Shown piece after piece: positions 24,163-31,569 of a stretch of 64,000 bases of DNA. Each line of letters begins with the position of its first letter. The first letter of the stretch is position 1. Location: positions 496,001 to 560,000 of the forward strand of contig NZ_QUKD01000001.1 of NCBI RefSeq assembly GCF_003480915.1, written 5' to 3'. A program made the position numbers and the translations under genes. The notes beneath the pieces were generated by a model. That model was not told the DNA's origin, did no database searches, and was given only the letters and a program-made list of their open reading frames with translations. Origin of the DNA: Parabacteroides sp. TM07-1AC. GTDB taxonomy: Bacteria > Bacteroidota > Bacteroidia > Bacteroidales > Tannerellaceae.

Positions 24163-24192
24163 CGATTAATCCGCAGATTAATCGTACCTTTG
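24163..24192 (+). promoter_or_regulatory. Operator-like palindrome abutting the -7 box of the maturase operon
   Basis: Perfect inverted repeat CGATTAAT, CCGCAG, ATTAATCG (24163-24184) immediately followed by TACCTTTG (24185-24192), a consensus -7 box, 33 bases before the start at 24226. No TTG box lies at the expected place because the palindrome occupies it. This suggests activator- or repressor-controlled transcription of chuR-tldD-tldE. Confidence 0.6.
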
Positions 24193-24225
24193 TGTAATTT
24201 TATTGTTGAATCGTTTTAAATAACC

Positions 24226-25467
24226 ATGAATAATTCTTATATATCTCCTTTTGCTAAACCCGTTTATGTGATGTTGAAACCTGTCGGCTCGGTGTGTAAC
24301 CTGGCGTGCGATTATTGCTATTACCTGGAAAAGGGAAAGCTCTATCCGGAGGTAAAGAATCACATCATGAGCGAGCAGCTGCTGGAGAAATTCATCAAAG
24401 ACTATCTGGAATGTCAGACGATGCCCCAGGTACTTTTCACCTGGCATGGCGGCGAAACGCTGATGCGTCCGATCAGCTTCTACAAAAAAGCGCTCGAACT
24501 TCAACGGAAATACGGTCGCGGCCGTCAGATCGACAACTGTATCCAAACGAACGGAACACTGTTGACAGATGACTGGTGTCGTTTCTTCAAAGAAAATAAT
24601 TTCCTGGTCGGCATCTCGATCGACGGTCCGCAAGAGTTCCATGACGAATATCGCCGGAACCGGCAGGGTCTTCCCTCCTTCTACAAGGTGATGAAGGGAA
24701 TCGAACTGCTGAAAAAACATCAGGTAGAATATAACGCAATGGCGGTGGTGAACGACTACAACGTTGATTTTCCACTGGAGTTTTATAACTTTTTCAAGGA
24801 AATAGATTGCCATTTTATCCAGTTCGCCCCTATCGTCGAACGATTGGGATTCCATCAGGACGGGACGAAACTGACCTCTCCGGAACAACAGGACGCCAAT
24901 ATCAAACTGGCTCCTTTCTCTGTCGATTCCGGAAAATGGGGCGATTTCCTCTGTGCCATTTTCGATGAATGGCTGAAGGAAGATGTGGGCAATTATTATA
25001 TCCAACTGTTCGATGCGACGCTCGCAAACTGGGTCGGAGAACAGCCGGGCGTATGTACGCTGGCACGGACATGCGGGCATGCCGGAGTGATGGAGTTCAA
25101 CGGTGATTTGTATGCGTGTGACCATTTTGTCTTCCCGGAATATAAGCTGGGCAATATCTATACGCAGACATTGACGGAGATGATGTATAGTCAAAGCCAG
25201 TTGAAGTTCGGTGCCGACAAATACGATAAACTACCCGCCCAATGCAAGGAATGTGAATTTCTTTTTGCCTGCAACGGGGAGTGTCCCAAAAACCGTTTTC
25301 TGCATACAGCCAGCGGTGAACCGGGACTAAACTATCTATGCAAAGGCTACAAAAAGTTTTTCAAACATGTAGCACCGTATATGGATTTTATGAAGAAAGA
25401 ATTATTAGCCCAGCGTCCGCCCGCAAACGTGATGCAATGGGCAAAAGAGAATAGAGATACTCTATAA
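24226..25467 (+). CDS. chuR: Anaerobic sulfatase-maturating enzyme (radical SAM/SPASM)
   Basis: 413 residues. The radical SAM cluster Cys24, Cys28 and Cys31 lies in CNLACDYCYYLEKG. Then come TWHGGETLMRP, NCIQTNGTLLTDDWC, GISIDGPQEFHDEYR and YNAMAVVNDYN, all diagnostic of anSME. The SPASM Cys region includes CTLARTCGHAGVMEFNGDLY, CDHFVFPEYKLGNIY and CKECEFLFACNGECPKNRF. The enzyme oxidises a Cys or Ser in sulfatases to formylglycine before export, enabling use of sulfated host glycans. No sulfatase lies in this window, so it acts in trans. tldD begins seven bases after it, so they share a transcript, controlled by the palindrome at 24163-24184. Confidence 0.93.
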   Translation: MNNSYISPFAKPVYVMLKPVGSVCNLACDYCYYLEKGKLYPEVKNHIMSEQLLEKFIKDYLECQTMPQVLFTWHGGETLMRPISFYKKALELQRKYGRGRQIDNCIQTNGTLLTDDWCRFFKENNFLVGISIDGPQEFHDEYRRNRQGLPSFYKVMKGIELLKKHQVEYNAMAVVNDYNVDFPLEFYNFFKEIDCHFIQFAPIVERLGFHQDGTKLTSPEQQDANIKLAPFSVDSGKWGDFLCAIFDEWLKEDVGNYYIQLFDATLANWVGEQPGVCTLARTCGHAGVMEFNGDLYACDHFVFPEYKLGNIYTQTLTEMMYSQSQLKFGADKYDKLPAQCKECEFLFACNGECPKNRFLHTASGEPGLNYLCKGYKKFFKHVAPYMDFMKKELLAQRPPANVMQWAKENRDTL

Positions 25468-25473
25468 AACAAC

Positions 25474-27006
25474 ATGAAATACAACAGACGTGATTTTATT
25501 AAAACAGGAGGTATGGTTATGCTTGGTTCACTGGCAGTTCCGTCTTTTTTAGAAGGTTGTGCCGGTAGTACAGCCGATAAAGCTGCCGGTATCTCGTTTG
25601 CGCTGAACCATTTCGGGTTGAGCGAAGGTGACATGAGAAAGGTGTTGAATGCAGCACTGGAAAAGGGAGGAGATTATGCTGATCTTTTCTTCGAACACTC
25701 TTACCGTAATAATATCGGTTTACAGGATGGTGCGGTCAACCGTGCCTCTTCAAACATAGACTTCGGAATGGGCGTACGTGTCCTCTCCGGAGACCAGACA
25801 GGCTATGCCTACGTCGAAAATATCTCGCTGGACGAGATGCTGACAGCTGCACGTACAGCCGCACGCATCGCAAACGGCGCTGCAGGAAAAGGGCCGGCCA
25901 AACTGACCGAGGAACCGATTGTCAACAATTTCTATGGCGTACAGACTCCCTGGGACGAAATTGCCGTCAAAGAAAAAACGCCTTACCTGCAAAAGCTGAA
26001 CGACCAGATATTTGCGCTCGACAAGCGTGTGCATAAGGTGATGGCTTCCCTGGGCGATACGACATCTCATATCCTGTTCTGCAACACGGAAGGACAGATG
26101 TATTACGACTATCGTCCGATGGTTACCCTGGCTGCTGTCTGCATCATGGAAGACAACGGCAAGATCGAAAACTCGTATGCTTCGCGTGCGTTCCGTATGG
26201 GTGCCGAGTTCCTGACCGATGAGATCATCAGCGAAGTGGCAAAAGAAGCGGTGGAGAAAACGGCTATCCTCTTCCAGGCGGTGAAGCCTAAGGGAGGTGA
26301 AATGCCGGTCGTAATGGGTGCCGGTGGTTCGGGTATCTTGTTGCACGAAGCGATCGGACATGCGTTTGAAGCCGACTTCAACCGTAAGAATACGTCTATT
26401 TTCTCCGACCAGCTGAATAAGAAGGTCTGCAACGAACATATCAACGTAGTGGACGACGGAACTATCCCGTTCAACCGTGGTTCTGTCAATATCGACGACG
26501 AAGGTGTGGAAGGACAAAAAACCTATATCGTGAAAGAAGGTATCTTGACAAGTTACCTGCACGACCGTATCAGTGCGAAGCATTACGGTATCCCGTCGAC
26601 AGGTAACGGACGCCGCGAATCGTTCCGCCAGATGCCTATTCCCCGTATGCGTGCAACCTATATGGAAGCAGGCAATGTGACGGAAGAAGAGATGATCTCG
26701 ACCGTTAAGAAAGGGATCTATGCTTCCAGCTTCACCAACGGACAGGTGCAGATCGGTGCCGGCGACTTCACTTTCTTCGTGAAAGACGGTTATCTGATCG
26801 AAAACGGTAAACTGACACAGCCGATCAAAGACATCAATATCATCGGTAACGGACCGAAAGCGCTGGCCGATATTACAATGGTCGGAAATAACTATAAGAT
26901 GGATAACGGCACATGGACATGCGGTAAGGACGGTCAATCATGCCCGGTAACTTGCGGTATGCCATCCGCCCTGGTTAGTAAACTTACTGTAGGAGGAGAA
27001 AATTAA
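25474..27006 (+). CDS. tldD: TldD-family metallopeptidase with Tat signal and lipobox-like Cys
   Basis: 510 residues. The catalytic zinc motif HEAIGHAFEADF is at residues 291-302 (His291, Glu292, His296). TldD pairs with TldE/PmbA to degrade unfolded peptides, process RiPPs such as microcin B17 and antitoxin CcdA. The N-terminus is odd: NRRDFIKTG (twin-arginine motif, residues 4-12), a hydrophobic stretch and SFLEGC with Cys29, resembling a Tat lipoprotein signal. The TldD core begins only near residue 47 (FGLSEGDMRKVLNAALEKGG). The partner tldE starts 45 bases downstream and has no signal. Confidence 0.9.
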   Translation: MKYNRRDFIKTGGMVMLGSLAVPSFLEGCAGSTADKAAGISFALNHFGLSEGDMRKVLNAALEKGGDYADLFFEHSYRNNIGLQDGAVNRASSNIDFGMGVRVLSGDQTGYAYVENISLDEMLTAARTAARIANGAAGKGPAKLTEEPIVNNFYGVQTPWDEIAVKEKTPYLQKLNDQIFALDKRVHKVMASLGDTTSHILFCNTEGQMYYDYRPMVTLAAVCIMEDNGKIENSYASRAFRMGAEFLTDEIISEVAKEAVEKTAILFQAVKPKGGEMPVVMGAGGSGILLHEAIGHAFEADFNRKNTSIFSDQLNKKVCNEHINVVDDGTIPFNRGSVNIDDEGVEGQKTYIVKEGILTSYLHDRISAKHYGIPSTGNGRRESFRQMPIPRMRATYMEAGNVTEEEMISTVKKGIYASSFTNGQVQIGAGDFTFFVKDGYLIENGKLTQPIKDINIIGNGPKALADITMVGNNYKMDNGTWTCGKDGQSCPVTCGMPSALVSKLTVGGEN

Positions 27007-27051
27007 ACAATTGGCAATTGACAGTTGACAATTAAAAAAGAGATTACGATT

Positions 27052-28371
27052 ATGATAACTAACGAGAATAAAAAACTGGCTCAATGGGCCATGGAGTTCG
27101 CTTTAAAGAACGGTTGCCAGGCTTCACGTGTAAGTTTGTATAATGGTTCCAGCAGTTCGTTCGAGATCCGTGATATGAAGATCGACCGCCTGCAGCAGGC
27201 CTCCGAAAACAGTCTGGTTATCCAGTTGTTCGTGGACGGACGTTATGGTTCATTTTCTACCAATCGTCTGGATAAAAAGGAACTGGAAAAGTTTATCCGC
27301 AATGGTATCGATTCGACCCGTTATCTGGCAGAAGACAAGGCACGCACCTTGCCCGACGCTTCGCTCTATTATAAAGGCGGCGGTGCCGACCTGCAGCTGA
27401 TCGACCCGAAGTTCGACTCCATACAGCCGGACGAAAAAGTAGCATTGGCGATGAATACCTGTGAAGAGATGATGGGAAAAGACGACCGTATCATTTCTGC
27501 CAATTCTTCATACAGCGACGAAAAAGACTTCAAATATATGGTTGCCAGCAATGGCTTTGAAGGCGAAGCCTGTGGATCTTCTTTCAGCCTGGTAGCGAGC
27601 GTCAGTATCCGCGGCGAAGGCGATGCCCGTCCGGAATCTTACTGGTACGATTCTTCTTTGTATTTCGATACGATGATCAAGGAAGGACTGGGAACAAAGG
27701 CGCTGGAACGTGTTTTCCGTAAACTGGGACAAAAGAAGGTGGCTTCCGGTAAATACCGTATGATCGTCGACAATATGAATTCCGGCCGTTTGTTATCTCC
27801 CGTACTGGATGCCTTATATGGTTCATCCATTCAACAGAAAAACTCTTTCCTGCTCGACAAACTCGATCAGAAAGTGTTGGGCGATAAACTGACTCTGATC
27901 GACGAACCGCATCTGGTCAAAGCTTCCGGAGCCCGTTATTTCGACGGTGAAGGAGTGGCAACCAAACGTATGCCTGTTTTTGAAAACGGTGTATTGAAAA
28001 CCTATTATATCGATACCTATTCTGCCAACAAAATGGATATCAAGCCTACAATCGCTTCTCCTTCCATCCTGACGATGCAGATGGGTGACAAAGATACGAA
28101 CGGCTTGATTGCATCAGTGGATAAGGGTATTCTTGTCACAGGCTTTAACGGTGGTAACTGCAACAGCACAACCGGCGATTTCTCTTATGGTGTGGAAGGC
28201 TTCCTCATTGAAAAAGGTAAACTGACACAGCCGATCTCGGAAATGAATGCGACAGGAAATATGATCTCGTTATGGAACAACCTGGCTGAAGTCGGAAACG
28301 ACCCGCGCCTGTTCTCCAGCTGGCGTATTCCGTCATTGCTATTCGACGGTGTCGATTTCAGCGGATTATAA
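27052..28371 (+). CDS. tldE: TldE/PmbA-family partner of TldD
   Basis: 439 residues from MITNENKKLAQWAMEFAL. The ATG at 27025 would add nine residues with no support. Family features include SLYNGSSSSFEIRDMKIDR (substrate-tunnel strand), a central region ending GKYRMIVDNMNSGRLLSP, and SYGVEGFLIEKGKLTQPIS near the C-terminus. It lacks the HExxxH motif, as expected for the non-catalytic subunit. The heterodimer is normally cytosolic, which conflicts with the export-like N-terminus of its partner. It is the last gene of the operon, closed by the terminator at 28395-28436. Confidence 0.9.
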   Translation: MITNENKKLAQWAMEFALKNGCQASRVSLYNGSSSSFEIRDMKIDRLQQASENSLVIQLFVDGRYGSFSTNRLDKKELEKFIRNGIDSTRYLAEDKARTLPDASLYYKGGGADLQLIDPKFDSIQPDEKVALAMNTCEEMMGKDDRIISANSSYSDEKDFKYMVASNGFEGEACGSSFSLVASVSIRGEGDARPESYWYDSSLYFDTMIKEGLGTKALERVFRKLGQKKVASGKYRMIVDNMNSGRLLSPVLDALYGSSIQQKNSFLLDKLDQKVLGDKLTLIDEPHLVKASGARYFDGEGVATKRMPVFENGVLKTYYIDTYSANKMDIKPTIASPSILTMQMGDKDTNGLIASVDKGILVTGFNGGNCNSTTGDFSYGVEGFLIEKGKLTQPISEMNATGNMISLWNNLAEVGNDPRLFSSWRIPSLLFDGVDFSGL

Positions 28372-28394
28372 AAAGATAATTCAGAGTAAACGAT

Positions 28395-28436
28395 AAAAAA
28401 GAGGGTGAACTTCCACTGAAAGTCACCCTCTTTTTT
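28395..28436. terminator. Bidirectional terminator between tldE and mdh
   Basis: 14-bp perfect stem: AAAAAAGAGGGTGA (28395-28408) with TCACCCTCTTTTTT (28423-28436) and a 14-base loop. The A- and T-runs at each end make it functional for both the rightward tldE and the leftward mdh transcripts. Confidence 0.85.
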
Positions 28437-28461
28437 GTATATATATCATTAAAAAAACAGC

Positions 28462-29463
28462 TTATTTCATGTGAGGATTCAATGTGTGCCACAAATGAAT
28501 TTCCGGAATGATCCCCATACTGATTACTTCATCACGCAGTTTGCTCAGATGTACATAACTATCTGCCAGTTCAGCATTTTCTTTAGCTGTTCCTTCTACC
28601 TCTTTATAAAAGATACCGTCTTTGGTAATTTCTGTTTCCATCGCCATCATGATATGGTCGAATTTACCGGAATAAACATAAGTACCGGCAGGCCAGCGGA
28701 ATGACTCACCTCCCATAGCGGCACGGATCATTTCGATCGACAGATAAGACGGGCTCTGGAAAGAAGAACGGCCACGAAGTTCGATGATGCGTTTTCCACC
28801 CTGTATCACTTTTACTTTCAGGTCTTCCCATTGCTTGTCAGTCAGCTCTGGTGTACCGATCAGATCCAGTAACGGTTTACCGTCGACCGTAGCAGTTGAA
28901 GCAAAAACAGCCATTTGTTCGCCATGTCCTCCATAAGTACGGCAACCTTTAACCAGGTTCTGACGGATACCGAAATGCTGTGCCAAGGCTGTTTGCAAAC
29001 GTGTACTGTCCAAAGCAGCCAATGTGCTTACCTGTGAAGGTTTCAGACCGGAATATAACAAGGTGATCAGTCCGGTAATATCTGCCGGGTTAAAGATTAC
29101 GACTACGTGTTTTACATCCGGACAATACGAACGGAGATCCTTACCGAACTGGGCAGCGATTTCAGCATTTCCTTTCAGCAAGTCTTCACGTGTCATGCCG
29201 GCTTTACGAGCTGCACCACCGGATGAAACAACATATTTGGCGCCTCTCAATGCTTCACTGATATCTGAAGTATATGTTATATTGGCATATTCGAATCCGG
29301 ACTGGAACATTTCTTCGGCAACGCCTTCCAAAGCCGGAGCAAAAGGATCATAAAGACAAATATTAGAGGTTAACCCCATCATTAAAGCTGTTTGGGCCAT
29401 GTTTGAACCGATCATACCTGCTGCTCCTACGATAGTGAGCTTTTCGTCTGTTAATACTTTCAT
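28462..29463 (-). CDS. mdh: Malate dehydrogenase
   Basis: 333 residues. The NAD-binding motif is VGAAGMIGS (residues 12-20). The substrate-binding arginines are in AARKAGMTRED (Arg86, Arg92) and DSTRL (Arg155), and the catalytic His180 is in RTYGGHGEQM. It interconverts malate and oxaloacetate in the cytosol, part of the branched reductive TCA route to fumarate and succinate that is central in Bacteroidales fermentation. It is a single gene with its own promoter (TTG complement at 29585-29587, 21 bases, TACCTTTG on the minus strand at 29556-29563), divergent from ygiQ. Confidence 0.92.
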   Translation of the reverse strand: MKVLTDEKLTIVGAAGMIGSNMAQTALMMGLTSNICLYDPFAPALEGVAEEMFQSGFEYANITYTSDISEALRGAKYVVSSGGAARKAGMTREDLLKGNAEIAAQFGKDLRSYCPDVKHVVVIFNPADITGLITLLYSGLKPSQVSTLAALDSTRLQTALAQHFGIRQNLVKGCRTYGGHGEQMAVFASTATVDGKPLLDLIGTPELTDKQWEDLKVKVIQGGKRIIELRGRSSFQSPSYLSIEMIRAAMGGESFRWPAGTYVYSGKFDHIMMAMETEITKDGIFYKEVEGTAKENAELADSYVHLSKLRDEVISMGIIPEIHLWHTLNPHMK

Positions 29464-29555
29464 ACTGTATTATTTTTTAATAATTATGTTTACTAAGAGA
29501 ACACATATCTTATTGATAATGTTTACTGTTTCACCTCCGTTTTTCTTTTCGGTTA

Positions 29556-29641
29556 CAAAGGTAAAGTATCCTTTCTTCATATGCCAATCATTAAAATCTA
29601 TCCCCTATAAGCTAAAGTTATAGCTTAAAATCCTACCTTTG
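29556..29641. promoter_or_regulatory. Divergent promoters of mdh and ygiQ
   Basis: Minus strand: TACCTTTG at 29563-29556 with TTG at 29587-29585 (21-base spacer), for mdh. Plus strand: TACCTTTG at 29634-29641, with no clear TTG upstream, only four bases before the ygiQ start at 29646. Such proximity implies a nearly leaderless ygiQ transcript. Confidence 0.6.
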
Positions 29642-29645
29642 CAGC

Positions 29646-31460
29646 ATGAAAACATTCAGACCGGAAGCATGGTTGCCCACCACCAAGAAAGAAGTCGAAG
29701 CACGTGGATGGGATTATATAGATGTGATTCTTTTTAGCGGGGATGCCTATGTGGACCATCCTTCGTTTGGTGCTGCCGTTATCGGACGTACCCTGGAAGC
29801 TATGGGACTGCGGGTGGCTATTGTTCCGCAGCCGGACTGGCGAGGAGATTATCGTGATTTCAAGAAACTGGGAATCCCCCGGCTTTTCTTTGGTGTCTCT
29901 CCCGGAGCGATGGATTCAATGATCAACCATTATACCGCCAATAAGCGCCTGCGCAGTGACGATGCCTATACACCGGATCGCCGGGCCGGCATGCGCCCGG
30001 ATTATCCCAGTATTGTTTATACCAAAATATTAAAGGAACTCTATCCGGACGTACCTGTCATACTCGGTGGAATCGAAGCTTCTTTGCGCCGGTTGACTCA
30101 TTATGACTACTGGCAGGATAAACTCCGTCCGGGTATTTTAGTCGACAGCCCTGCCGATCTCCTTATTTATGGCATGGGAGAACTTCCCATAAAAGAACTG
30201 GTTACCCGCTTGTTAGCGGGCGAATCGTTCCATTCGATAAAAGACATCCGGCAAACGGCTTATCTGACCGGTAAAGTGGAAAAAAGTCCCGATGACATCG
30301 TACTTTTCTCACATGAAGAATGTCTGCGGGATAAACTGAAACAGGCTAAAAACTTTCGCCATATCGAGGAAGAATCAAACAAATACAACGCATCACGCAT
30401 TCTTCAGCAAGTCGGAAAACAGACCATCGTAGTAAATCCTCCTTTCCCTCCCATGACGGAGGCAGAGGTCGATGCTTCATTCGATCTGCCCTACACCCGT
30501 TTGCCCCATCCCAAATATAAAGGGAAAGTGATTCCGGCATTCGAAATGATCCGGTTCTCAGTCAATCTACACCGGGGATGTTTCGGAGGATGTGCTTTCT
30601 GTACAATCTCGGCGCATCAGGGAAAGTTCATCGCTTCCCGTAGCAAAGATTCTATTCTGAAAGAGATAAAGGCTATCACGGAGATGCCCGATTTCAAAGG
30701 AAATCTCAGCGACCTGGGAGGTCCTTCAGCCAATATGTATAAGATGAGAGGTAAAGATCAGAGTATCTGTGCCAAATGTAAAAAGCCTTCCTGTATCTCT
30801 CCCGTCGTTTGTAAGAATCTGAACGCAGATCATACGCCTTTACTCGATATTTATAAAGCGGTGGACAATATGCCTGGCATCAAGCGCTCGTTTATCGGTA
30901 GTGGTGTACGTTACGACCTGCTTCTGCATCGTTATGACGATGAAACCGTGAATAAGTCAGCACAAAGTTATACGGAAGAGCTGATAGCCCGACATGTATC
31001 CGGTCGCTTGAAGGTCGCTCCTGAACACACGGAAGAGAATGTTTTGAAGATGATGCGTAAGCCTTCCTTCGAGCAATTTGGGCAATTTAAGAAAATATTC
31101 GACCGTATCAATAAACAACACGGACTGAACCAGCAATTAATTCCTTATTTCATTTCCAGCCATCCGGGATGTACGGAAGAAGATATGGCAAAGCTGGCTA
31201 TCGAAACTAAAAAGTTACATTTCCAGCTGGAGCAGGTACAGGACTTCACTCCTACCCCTATGACACTGGCTACAGAAATATATTACACAGGCTATCATCC
31301 TTATACATTAGAGAAAGTATATACGGCTCGCACAAAAGAGCAGAAACTGGCTCAACGACAATTCTTCTTTTGGTACAAACCGGAATTTCGCCGGCAAATC
31401 ACACAGGCATTACAGAAAATGGGTAAGAAAGATTTATTGAATAAATTGTTCGGTAAGTAA
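29646..31460 (+). CDS. ygiQ: YgiQ-family radical SAM protein
   Basis: 604 residues, near full length for the UPF0313 family. The N-terminal B12-binding-like region contains ILFSGDAYVDHPSFGAAVIG (residues 29-48) and VILGGIEASLRRLTHYDYW. The radical SAM cysteines are Cys312, Cys316 and Cys319 in HRGCFGGCAFCTISAHQG. It also has a CAKCKKPSCISPVVCKN cysteine block and RLKVAPEHTEENVLKMMRKP. The function of the family is not established. It is strongly conserved and chromosomal. The start is fixed by the SGDAYVDHPSFG alignment and by the -7 box just upstream. Confidence 0.9.
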   Translation: MKTFRPEAWLPTTKKEVEARGWDYIDVILFSGDAYVDHPSFGAAVIGRTLEAMGLRVAIVPQPDWRGDYRDFKKLGIPRLFFGVSPGAMDSMINHYTANKRLRSDDAYTPDRRAGMRPDYPSIVYTKILKELYPDVPVILGGIEASLRRLTHYDYWQDKLRPGILVDSPADLLIYGMGELPIKELVTRLLAGESFHSIKDIRQTAYLTGKVEKSPDDIVLFSHEECLRDKLKQAKNFRHIEEESNKYNASRILQQVGKQTIVVNPPFPPMTEAEVDASFDLPYTRLPHPKYKGKVIPAFEMIRFSVNLHRGCFGGCAFCTISAHQGKFIASRSKDSILKEIKAITEMPDFKGNLSDLGGPSANMYKMRGKDQSICAKCKKPSCISPVVCKNLNADHTPLLDIYKAVDNMPGIKRSFIGSGVRYDLLLHRYDDETVNKSAQSYTEELIARHVSGRLKVAPEHTEENVLKMMRKPSFEQFGQFKKIFDRINKQHGLNQQLIPYFISSHPGCTEEDMAKLAIETKKLHFQLEQVQDFTPTPMTLATEIYYTGYHPYTLEKVYTARTKEQKLAQRQFFFWYKPEFRRQITQALQKMGKKDLLNKLFGK

Positions 31461-31480
31461 AATACAATCCTTTTGTTGTT

Positions 31481-31562
31481 CCCCTACAGGGCTTAATTTA
31501 CATTGCATTTATAAACACCCAGGGTGAAACCCTGGGCTAATTTATCTCGTCCTTACAGGACT
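31481..31562. repeat. REP-like palindromic intergenic element
   Basis: Contains CCCTACAGGGCT (from 31482), a perfect hairpin CCCAGGGT, GAA, ACCCTGGG (31518-31536), and a second flanking copy GTCCTTACAGGACT near 31549-31562. The arrangement matches the CTACAGGG / CCCTGGG style repeats that recur in intergenic space of many Bacteroidetes genomes. It lies between convergent ygiQ and the peptidase gene, where it can also act as a terminator. Confidence 0.6.
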
Positions 31563-31569
31563 CTAATAT

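Noticed and set aside
24178..25194. 338-codon open frame on the minus strand inside the sulfatase maturase
   Set aside because: It lies opposite a well-supported radical SAM gene, has no recognisable motif and no promoter.
25750..26937. 395-codon open frame on the minus strand inside tldD
   Set aside because: tldD has clear family motifs over its whole length in the other strand. The antisense frame is rich in His, Cys, Arg and Phe without any domain, typical of a codon-structure shadow.
24226..28371. Radical SAM plus TldD/TldE operon as a RiPP pathway
   Set aside because: The radical SAM protein matches anaerobic sulfatase maturases along its full length and no small precursor peptide ORF is visible nearby.
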